Positions 1 through 6,592 of a DNA stretch of 50,098 nt are shown piece by piece. Source of the stretch: WHSW01 sp963769945. Its GTDB lineage: Bacteria; Actinomycetota; Thermoleophilia; Solirubrobacterales; 70-9. The notes under the pieces are model-generated. The model was not told where the DNA came from, did not search any database, and saw only the letters and a program-made list of their open reading frames with translations. The position numbers and the translations under genes are program-made. The DNA is taken from contig CAVYOA010000019.1 in assembly GCA_963769945.1 (NCBI GenBank), positions 1-50,098 of the forward strand, written 5' to 3'. How positions within the stretch are numbered: the first letter of the stretch is position 1; every line of letters begins with the position of its first letter.

Positions 1-11
1 ACGGGCGCCGA

Positions 12-941
12 ATGGCAGCGAACGGCGCACAGGAGGGCCTCGTCTCGAACAACGGGACGAGGTCCGCACGATCGTCCCCGGATGAACTGATCGAGCGAGT
101 GCAGCGGCTGACCGCTGCACTCGACGAGGTCTCAGACCCAGCTGCGCGCTCGCACGCCGAGGATCTGGTCAGCGCGGTGATCGAGCTCTACGGCGAGGGC
201 CTGGAGCGGATCTTCGCGGTCGTCGATACCGAGCCCGAGGCGGGCCCGCTTCGTGAGCGCCTCCAAGACGATGGCGTGATCGCCAGCCTGATGCTGATCC
301 ACGACCTCTATCCGGTCTCGCTCGAAGACCGCGTCGTCGAGGCGCTCGACAGCGTTCGCCCCTACATGGAGTCGCACGGCGGCGACGTCGAGCTGCTCGG
401 AGTCGAGCAGGGGATCGCGCGCATCCGCCTCGAGGGCAGCTGCAAGACCTGCCCGGCCTCGCAGTCGACGCTCGAGCTTGCGATCAAGAGCGCACTCGAC
501 GAGGCCGCACCCGACCTCGAGGGTCTTGTGGTCGAGGGCCCGGCCTCGCCGGCGGCTGAGCCCGCCAGCGCCGACGCGATGGCGCTGCCGGTGATCCAGG
601 TCGCCCCCAGTGCGCCTGTGCACGAACCCGCGTGGTTTGCATTGCCGGCGGTCGAGGCGCTCGCCGAGGGCGAGCTCACCGGAGCCGAGATCGAGAACGT
701 GTCGCTGGTCGTCGGCCGCGTCGAGGGCAACCTGCTCGCGTTTCACGACCGCTGCCCGAGCTGCAGCGCCGAGCTCAACGGCGCCGAGCTGGTCGAGGGG
801 ACGCTGACCTGTCCGGGTTGCGAGCGTCGTTACTTCCTCCCGCGCGCGGGGCGCTCACTCGACGACGAGCGATTGCTGCTCGAGCCGGTGCCGCTACTCG
901 AAGGGTCGAGTGGGCCCAAGGTCGCGCTCGTCGTAGCGTGA
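12..941 (+). CDS. NifU-domain protein with C-terminal four-cysteine Rieske-like domain (hydrogenase cluster)
   Basis: 309 aa. Residues 1-105 are a mainly helical region. About 112-175 match the NifU C-terminal Fe-S scaffold domain, with the CxxC pair at C144/C147. An Ala/Pro linker follows, then a small C-terminal domain laid out like a Rieske ferredoxin but with CPSC (248-251) and CPGC (267-270) in place of the Cys-x-His and Cys-x-x-His pairs. NifU-plus-Rieske-like proteins of this kind sit in actinobacterial group 1h hydrogenase operons, where HucE/HhyE-type iron-sulfur proteins support hydrogen oxidation; assigning this protein to that role is inference. It likely carries or delivers an Fe-S centre in the cytoplasm. 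It overlaps the next start by GTGA, so it belongs to the maturation operon. The ATG at 12 is close to the window edge and an upstream start cannot be excluded. Confidence 0.8.
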   Translation: MAANGAQEGLVSNNGTRSARSSPDELIERVQRLTAALDEVSDPAARSHAEDLVSAVIELYGEGLERIFAVVDTEPEAGPLRERLQDDGVIASLMLIHDLYPVSLEDRVVEALDSVRPYMESHGGDVELLGVEQGIARIRLEGSCKTCPASQSTLELAIKSALDEAAPDLEGLVVEGPASPAAEPASADAMALPVIQVAPSAPVHEPAWFALPAVEALAEGELTGAEIENVSLVVGRVEGNLLAFHDRCPSCSAELNGAELVEGTLTCPGCERRYFLPRAGRSLDDERLLLEPVPLLEGSSGPKVALVVA

Positions 942-1652
942 GCGATCCGCTGGACGCGAAGGCCGCGGCGCGCCGCCAGGCCGACCTCGTCTCAAGCCTG
1001 CGCCGGTTCTCGCGCGCCGGTGCCGCCGCGGGCAACGGCCGGGCGCTTGCGCCGACGACGATCAACGCCGCCAATGGCGGCGGTCAGCGCGGCACAGCGC
1101 CCAACGCGCTCGAAGAGCACTGCGATCTCTGCGGCAACATCATCCCCGCCGATCATCGCCACATGCTGGAGTTGACCGAGCGCCAGATCCTCTGCGCGTG
1201 TGAGAGCTGTCTCGCGCTTCGCGGCGGCGACGCCAACATGCGCCCGACCGGCACCCGGACGCTGTGGCTCGACGGCTTCGAGGTGCCAGACGAGATCTGG
1301 GCCTCGTTCGGGATCCCCGTAGGCCTCGCCTTCTTCTTTCACTCCAGCGTCGCCGGCGCGACCGTCGCCATGTACCCGAGCCCGGCGGGGGCGACCGAGT
1401 GTGAGCTCGACCTCGACGCTTGGGCTTCGCTGCGCTTGGCGAACCCGTTCTTGGGCTCGCTGGAGCCCGACGCCGAAGCGCTGATCGTCAATCGCATGGG
1501 CGACCCCCACCAGCACGTGATCGCACCGATCGACGAGTGCTACCGGCTCGTCGGTGCCGTCAAGGTGGCTTGGGAGGGAATCTCCGGGAGGCGACGGCCC
1601 GGAGCGAGCGATCGCGAGCTTTTTCGACGAGTTGCGGGAGCGTGCCGCGTGA
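938..1652 (+). CDS. DUF5947 family hydrogenase-cluster protein (frame shift near 1586-1590)
   Basis: The GTG start at 938 overlaps the previous stop (GTGA). The N-terminal part has a metal-site-like cysteine cluster (C62, C65, C86, C88, C91) in the pattern known from DUF5947 proteins, which accompany DUF6084 and NifU-like genes in actinobacterial uptake-hydrogenase operons. As read, the frame continues past residue ~217 into an arginine-rich stretch and then into DUF6084. Skipping one base around 1586-1590 instead gives a natural ending (GGDGPERAIASFF then DELRERAA) with a TGA at 1650-1652 that overlaps a GTG at 1649. I therefore read this as a separate protein of about 238 aa and the fusion as the product of one extra base. 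Function is unknown, presumably in hydrogenase assembly or electron transfer. Confidence 0.7.
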
Positions 1653-2383
1653 GCGTCGACGACGCGATCGAAAAACCCGCCAACGGCAACGGCACGACCG
1701 CGGCCGCGGCTGTGAGCGAGCCGGCTCGCCCCGAGAGCCCCGAGCCCGAGATCGAGATCCTCTCGGTCGAGCCGGTGGCTCGGGTGATGGCGCCGACCTT
1801 GCGCTTCGCGCTGCGGATCACCGAGCCTTCGAAGTTGCCGGTATTCATGATCGCGCTCAGCGCGGTGATCACGGTCGAGCCCTCCAAGCGCTCCTACGAC
1901 GAGGCCACCCGCTCGAAGTTGATCGAGCTCTTCGGGGAGCCCGAGCGCTGGTCGACGACGACCGTCAACTTTCGCTGGACGGCCTTCGACAAGCTCGTTG
2001 CGGCGTTCACCGAGACGACCGAGCTGCACGTCGACGTCCCCTGCACCTACGACCTCGAGGTCGCAGCGGCGAAGTACTTCTACGGCCTCGCCGACGGCAA
2101 CGCCCCGGTGCGCTTTCACTTCAGCGGCCGTATCTACTACGACGCCGGCGAGGGCCGGCTCTCCTACGTCCAGGTGCCTTGGGACTGCTCGGTGCGCTTC
2201 GCGTTGCCGGTCGAGGCATGGAAGGGTGCGATCGCGCAGGCCTATCCCTATCGCGGCTGGATCCCGCTCGACACTGAGACGATCGAGCACCTGCAGCAGC
2301 TCAAGGTCGAGCGCGGGCTGCCGACGTTCAATGCTGCGGTCGAGCAGTTGCTCGAGGGCGACGCCGGCGGCGAGGACGGGTGA
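1649..2383 (+). CDS. DUF6084 family hydrogenase-cluster protein
   Basis: Start chosen at GTG 1649, which overlaps the inferred stop of the DUF5947 gene and has GGGAG about 8-12 nt upstream. The 244-aa product begins with a low-complexity segment (~1-38) and continues into a beta-rich domain. That domain contains the DUF6084 hallmarks APTLRF, LFGEPERWSTTT and VPCTYDLEVAAAKYFYGL. This family is found next to DUF5947 in actinobacterial uptake-hydrogenase operons; no biochemical role is established to my knowledge. As literally read, the upstream gene runs into it in frame (938-2383), so a true fusion remains the alternative. No signal peptide or membrane segment is visible, suggesting a cytoplasmic protein. 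Confidence 0.75.
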   Translation: MSVDDAIEKPANGNGTTAAAAVSEPARPESPEPEIEILSVEPVARVMAPTLRFALRITEPSKLPVFMIALSAVITVEPSKRSYDEATRSKLIELFGEPERWSTTTVNFRWTAFDKLVAAFTETTELHVDVPCTYDLEVAAAKYFYGLADGNAPVRFHFSGRIYYDAGEGRLSYVQVPWDCSVRFALPVEAWKGAIAQAYPYRGWIPLDTETIEHLQQLKVERGLPTFNAAVEQLLEGDAGGEDG

Positions 2384-2387
2384 GCCG

Positions 2388-3644
2388 ATGAACGAGCAAC
2401 TGCAAGCGCTTGTCTCGTCGCTGCTTTACGAGGGCTACGCGCTCTACCCGTATACGCCCGGCGCGACCAAGAACGCGACGCCGACGCCGTTCGGGATCGT
2501 CTACCCGCCCGCCTACGCGAAGCGAAACCCGGCGACATTCGACCATCTGCGGATCGAGTGCGTGCTCGACGCAACGCAAGCCGGCGGGGGCGAGAACGAG
2601 GCAGAGATCGGCGCTACTGTGGCCTTCCTGCACCCTTGCGGCGAACGCCACGAGGCAGCGGAGCGCAAGCTCGAGCTTGCGCCGACGCCGTTGGCGCAGC
2701 TGATCGCCGACGGCGTCGGCACCGAGTTCGAGTTCGATGCAGCGCAGCGAGTGGGCGGCCGCGCGCGGCTTCGCGCTGAGGCGCTCGGCGACGGGCTCTT
2801 TCGTATTCGCGCCTGCGTTCACAACACGACCGAGCTCGCCGCCGAAACTGCCGCGACGATGGAGCGCCGCGAGGCGCTGGTGGCGAGCATGCTCTCGACC
2901 CACGTCGTCGTCGAGACCAGCGCCGGGCGCTTCGTCTCGCCGCTGGAGCGCGAGGGCGCTGGCGGCGCTGCTGTCGAGGCGAGCTCGAGCGTCAACACCT
3001 TCCCCGTGCTGGCGACGCCCGGCGACGACGCGGTGCTCGGCGCCGCGATCGTGCTCCCCGACCATCCCCAGCTCTCGCCGCAGAGCCTCGGCAACCTCTT
3101 CGACAACACCGAGATCGAGGAGGCGCTGCTGTTGCACGTGCACGCGCTTTCGGACGCCGAGCGCGAGGCGATCGCCGGCCAGGACCCGGCCGTACGCGAG
3201 ATGATCGAGCGCGCCGAGTCCGCCACCCCGGCCGAGGTGATGTCGCTTCACGGCCTGATGCAGGCGGCCCCGGGAACGGGGGCGATCGCGCCCCTGAGTG
3301 CGCCCGAGGTTCCGCAGTGGAGCGAGCCCGGTATGCCGTTGCCTCCCGACCCCGGACCCGACGCCGAGCCCGGCCATCCGAACCCGGGCGAGCAGACGCT
3401 CGAGCTCGAAGGCCAGACCTTTCGCAAGGGCGGCAAGGTGATCCTGCGCCCGGGCACCGAGCGCGACGTGCTCGACCGCATGCTGGACGGCCGCACGGCG
3501 ACGATCGAGCGTCTCTACATCGACTACGAGGACGGCGCCCACATCGCGGTCACGGTCGACGACGATCCGGCGCAGGAGCTGTTTCGCGAGACCGGGCGCT
3601 ACCTCTTCTTCAAAGCCGGAGAAGTGGAGGCCGTCGATTCGTGA
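2388..3644 (+). CDS. Conserved hydrogenase-operon protein of unknown function
   Basis: 418 aa from ATG 2388, four bases after the DUF6084 stop. The beginning (ALVSSLLYEGYALYPYTPG) resembles the opening of large uncharacterised proteins found in group 1h hydrogenase operons; I do not recognise a named domain. The middle (~150-290) is rich in acidic residues and alanine, ~310-345 is a Pro/Gly-rich linker, and the last ~80 residues form a compact region ending LFFKAGEVEAVDS. No signal peptide, membrane segment or cysteine cluster is visible. It overlaps the protease gene by GTGA, so the two are probably translationally coupled. A scaffold or maturation role is only inferred from position. Confidence 0.65.
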   Translation: MNEQLQALVSSLLYEGYALYPYTPGATKNATPTPFGIVYPPAYAKRNPATFDHLRIECVLDATQAGGGENEAEIGATVAFLHPCGERHEAAERKLELAPTPLAQLIADGVGTEFEFDAAQRVGGRARLRAEALGDGLFRIRACVHNTTELAAETAATMERREALVASMLSTHVVVETSAGRFVSPLEREGAGGAAVEASSSVNTFPVLATPGDDAVLGAAIVLPDHPQLSPQSLGNLFDNTEIEEALLLHVHALSDAEREAIAGQDPAVREMIERAESATPAEVMSLHGLMQAAPGTGAIAPLSAPEVPQWSEPGMPLPPDPGPDAEPGHPNPGEQTLELEGQTFRKGGKVILRPGTERDVLDRMLDGRTATIERLYIDYEDGAHIAVTVDDDPAQELFRETGRYLFFKAGEVEAVDS

Positions 3645-4156
3645 CTGAACGCACTCCGCAGATTCTCGTCGCCGGGATCGGCAACACGTGGATGGCCGAC
3701 GATGGCTTCGGCAGCCATGTCGCCAAGCGCCTCGAGCAGCGCGAGCTGCCGCGCGGCGTCGCCGTCTTCGACTTCGGCATCGGCGGCCTCGACTTGGCCT
3801 ACGAGGTGATGAAGGGCTACGAGGCGCTGGTGCTGATCGACGTCAGCCGCCAGGGCGGTGAGCCCGGCTCGCTGTATGTGATCGAGCCCGACCCCGACGA
3901 GATCACGCCGATCGAAGACGGCGAGATGATCAGCCCGCACGGCATGGACCCGAAGACGGTCCTGCGCTTCGTCAAGGCGGTCAACGGCTGGCCGGGCAAG
4001 GTCGTCCTTGTCGCCTGCGAGCCCTCACAGGTCGAGGACATGGGCCTCGAGCTCTCAGACGTCGTCGCCGATGCGGTCGATCGCGCCGCCGACCTCGTCG
4101 TCGAGACCTGCGTCGAGCTCCAGTCCGGCGCCGCCTCGGCGGGATCGTCGAGCTAG
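3641..4156 (+). CDS. [NiFe]-hydrogenase maturation protease (HyaD/HybD/HycI family)
   Basis: 171 aa from the GTG at 3641, which overlaps the upstream stop. The N-terminal LVAGIGNTWMADDGFG is the family signature; the first nickel-sensing position, usually Glu, is Asp here (ADDGFG). The second ligand lies in LIDVSRQGGEPG and the third in SPHGMDP. These endopeptidases remove the C-terminal tail of the hydrogenase large subunit after the Ni-Fe site is loaded. The gene is in frame and full length, followed directly by hypA. It processes a large subunit encoded outside this window. Confidence in the family is high; assignment to a particular hydrogenase group is from context. Confidence 0.9.
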   Translation: MTERTPQILVAGIGNTWMADDGFGSHVAKRLEQRELPRGVAVFDFGIGGLDLAYEVMKGYEALVLIDVSRQGGEPGSLYVIEPDPDEITPIEDGEMISPHGMDPKTVLRFVKAVNGWPGKVVLVACEPSQVEDMGLELSDVVADAVDRAADLVVETCVELQSGAASAGSSS

Positions 4157-4163
4157 TAGATCA

Positions 4164-4643
4164 ATGCACGAGCTCTCGGTTTCCAGCGCGATCGTCGACA
4201 CCGCCCTTCGCCATGCCAAGGGCCGCAAGGTAACGGCCGTTGCGGTGACGATCGGCAGTCTGCGCCAGGTGGTAGCCGACTCGCTCAGGTTCTACTTCGA
4301 GATCGTCGCCCGCGACACCCTGTGTGAGGGCGCGACGCTAGAGATCGATCACGTCTCGGCGCTGATGTGGTGCCAGGCCTGCGGCCAGGAATGGGATCCG
4401 GCGCCACCGCCGGTCGAATCGGACGACTTGGCGGCGGCGCGGCTCGGCTCTGCCTCGCAGGGCCACGAGCAAGAGCTGACGCCGGTCAGCGAGCCGGTGT
4501 TGCCCGTATTTCGCTGTCCGGCTTGTGAGGCCGCGGGCGCCCAGGTGGTCCACGGCGACGAGCTCGAGGTTGACTCGATCGAGGTTTCCGACAATGCTTC
4601 AGGCAACGACCGGGAGGAGCAGCAATGCATCGCACCAGGGTGA
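4164..4643 (+). CDS. hypA: HypA, hydrogenase nickel insertion protein, with an extended zinc-loop linker
   Basis: 159 aa, against about 115 for typical HypA. It starts with MHELSVSSAIV, including the nickel-binding His2. The zinc-binding pairs are CQAC (~72-75) and CPAC (~117-120). The linker between them is about 41 residues, acidic and proline-rich, where usual HypA proteins have 12-13, so the zinc domain carries an insertion. HypA works with HypB to deliver nickel to the hydrogenase large subunit precursor in the cytoplasm. It lies 7 nt after the protease gene and overlaps hypB by 19 nt. Identification is firm; the consequence of the long linker is unknown. Confidence 0.93.
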   Translation: MHELSVSSAIVDTALRHAKGRKVTAVAVTIGSLRQVVADSLRFYFEIVARDTLCEGATLEIDHVSALMWCQACGQEWDPAPPPVESDDLAAARLGSASQGHEQELTPVSEPVLPVFRCPACEAAGAQVVHGDELEVDSIEVSDNASGNDREEQQCIAPG

Positions 4644-5305
4644 GGGTCGCCGAGGACGCGCTCGACGCCAACGAGACGATCGCGCAGGCGAACCGTGCCG
4701 ACTTCGATCGCGCCGCGGTCAAGGTCGTCAACCTGATGAGCGCTCCCGGCGCGGGTAAGACGACGCTGCTGGAGCGATCGCTGGGCGATCTCGGCGAGGT
4801 CCGGCCGGGGGTGCTCGAGGGGGACGTGCAGGGGTCGATGGACGCCGACCGGATCGCTCACCTGCACGTACCGGTGACTCAGCTCAACACCGATCCCAGC
4901 TTCGGTGGCGAGTGTCACCTCGACGCCAACATGGTGCGCTCGGCGCTGCCCTCGCTCGAGCTCGCCGAGATCGACCTGCTGCTGGTCGAGAACGTGGGCA
5001 ACCTCGTCTGCCCCGCTGAGTTCAAGATCGGCGAGGACGCCAGGGTGATGGTCTGCTCGGTGACCGAGGGCGAGGACAAGCCGCTCAAGTACCCACTGAT
5101 GTTTCGCACCTGCGAGCTCGTGATCGTGAACAAGATCGACCTGCTGGAGCACATCGACTTCGATCTCGAGCGCCTGCTCGCCAACATCGACACCGTCAAC
5201 CCCGGCGTCGCGACGATGCTGACCAGCGCCCGCACGGGCGAGGGCGTCGACGAGTGGCGCCAGTGGCTGATCGAGGTCGGGTCGAGGGCTCCAGCTACCG
5301 TTTGA
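4625..5305 (+). CDS. hypB: HypB, GTPase for hydrogenase nickel insertion
   Basis: 226 aa with the G3E GTPase signature: P-loop APGAGKTT (~39-46), EGDVQGSMDADRI, ENVGNLVCPAEF and the specificity motif NKID. No N-terminal nickel-binding histidine stretch is present, so it is the short form without nickel storage. A strong GGGAGGAG ribosome binding site precedes ATG 4625, inside the end of hypA, indicating coupled translation. HypB hydrolyses GTP while loading nickel with HypA. Full length and in frame. Confidence 0.95.
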   Translation: MHRTRVRVAEDALDANETIAQANRADFDRAAVKVVNLMSAPGAGKTTLLERSLGDLGEVRPGVLEGDVQGSMDADRIAHLHVPVTQLNTDPSFGGECHLDANMVRSALPSLELAEIDLLLVENVGNLVCPAEFKIGEDARVMVCSVTEGEDKPLKYPLMFRTCELVIVNKIDLLEHIDFDLERLLANIDTVNPGVATMLTSARTGEGVDEWRQWLIEVGSRAPATV

Positions 5306-5316
5306 GCAGCGGTGGC

Positions 5317-6588
5317 ATGACCCCGCTCGGAACCACGAGCGAGCCGAGCACCCGAATCGACGAGCTGCTGCGCCGGCGAGACGAGGCGAACCGCAGTCTC
5401 TTCGCAGCCGAGGCCGAGCGCATCGCCGAATGCTGCCACGCGATGGCCGAGCGTTTTGCCCGCGGCGGCAAGCTGGTCGCGCTCGGGGCGAGCCCGGCGG
5501 CGCGCTCGGACGCTCGCCATGTCGCGGTCGAGTTCGTGCACCCGGTGATCGTCGGCAAGCGCGCCCTGCCGGCGATAGCGCTGACCGCGGAGGGGGGAGA
5601 CCTGAGCGTGCAGGCCGGCGCCGTGATCGAGCCCGACGACGTCGTCATCGGCTTCGGCCTCGACGACCTCGGCGGCGAACACGTCGCTCAGGCACTCGCG
5701 CTCGCCCGCGAGCGCGAGGCGCTGACGATCGGCTTCGAGGCCGGGGTCGCCGACTGGGACTTCGAGGTTGCAAGCGACGACCCGTTCGTACGCCAGGAGG
5801 TGATCGAGACCCTCTACCACCTGCTCTGGGAGCTGGTCCATGTCTTCTTCGACCAGCGCGGCCTGCTCACGGGTCGCGAAACCAGGCAGGTGCACGACGC
5901 GGGCGCCTCGAGCTTTCTCTATCCCTTCCTCGGCGAGAGCCAGACCGACCTCGGCGCCGTCCTCGCCGACGTCCGCGCCTCGGTCGAGCTCAAGTCGCAC
6001 GAGATCGGCGAGCTTCGCCGTCAGACACTCACCGACAATCGCGAGACCCTGATCGCCGCTGCGGCTGGTCTGCGCCGCTGCTTCGAGGCGGGCGCCAAGC
6101 TGCTCGCGCTCGGCAACGGAGGCTCGGCAACCGACGCGATGGACCTGGTCGCTGACCTGCGCTATTCGCCCGAACAAACGCCCGCCACCTCCTCGGCTTC
6201 GCCTGCGGGGGTGCGGGGGATTGCTCAGGTGTGGCCTTCCCGGCGGGCGATTGATCTGACTGAGGACACGGGGATCATCACCGCGGTCGCGAATGACGTC
6301 GGCGTCGCCGAGATCTTCAAGCGGCAGGTGATCGCCTACGGCCGCGACGGGGATGCGCTGGTCGCGCTCTCGACCAGCGGCAACTCGGAGAACGTCGTTG
6401 CTGCGCTCGGGCAAGCACGAGACCAGGGAATTACGACGATTGCGATGGTCGGTTACGACGGTGGCAGGGTGGCCGCCGAGGCATTGGCCGATCACGTCGT
6501 AGTCACTCGTTCGCAGAACATCCCCAGGATCCAGGAGGCGCAGGCCAGCGCCTACCACGCGCTGCGTGAACTGGTCGAGCTGGTCTAG
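5317..6588 (+). CDS. Tandem SIS-domain protein of the hydrogenase operon
   Basis: 423 aa from ATG 5317 (12 nt after hypB). The C-terminal half holds a GmhA/DiaA-like SIS domain with GNGGSA (~268-273) and ALSTSGNSENV, the sugar-phosphate binding loops. The N-terminal half looks like a second, degenerate SIS domain (LVALGASPAARSDARHVAVE) lacking those loops. SIS proteins bind or isomerise phosphosugars; similar genes occur in actinobacterial hydrogenase operons, but the role there is not established. An unusual segment around residues 286-310 (EQTPATSSASPAGVRG onwards), encoded by 6171-6249, interrupts the C-terminal domain between RYSPE and PSRRAIDLTED. It is bounded by imperfect inverted arms, suggesting an in-frame insertion. 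Confidence 0.8.
   Translation: MTPLGTTSEPSTRIDELLRRRDEANRSLFAAEAERIAECCHAMAERFARGGKLVALGASPAARSDARHVAVEFVHPVIVGKRALPAIALTAEGGDLSVQAGAVIEPDDVVIGFGLDDLGGEHVAQALALAREREALTIGFEAGVADWDFEVASDDPFVRQEVIETLYHLLWELVHVFFDQRGLLTGRETRQVHDAGASSFLYPFLGESQTDLGAVLADVRASVELKSHEIGELRRQTLTDNRETLIAAAAGLRRCFEAGAKLLALGNGGSATDAMDLVADLRYSPEQTPATSSASPAGVRGIAQVWPSRRAIDLTEDTGIITAVANDVGVAEIFKRQVIAYGRDGDALVALSTSGNSENVVAALGQARDQGITTIAMVGYDGGRVAAEALADHVVVTRSQNIPRIQEAQASAYHALRELVELV
6179..6249. repeat. Imperfect inverted repeat inside the SIS gene
   Basis: CGCCCGCC (6179-6186) is matched by GGCGGGCG (6242-6249), and CCACCT (6185-6190) is roughly matched by AGGTGTGG (6227-6234). The interior is G-rich (GCGGGGGTGCGGGGG). It corresponds to an extra ~20-residue segment in the SIS protein and keeps the frame. 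It does not share the arm sequence of the 49-50 bp palindrome family seen in hypF. Confidence 0.45.
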
Positions 6589-6592
6589 ATCG

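Noticed and set aside
992..2290. Long minus-strand open frame opposite the DUF5947/DUF6084 genes
   Set aside because: Arises from high GC; arginine/histidine-rich composition and no family signature. The plus-strand genes fit known families. The same holds for other long antisense frames (4915-6690, 19-21 kb).
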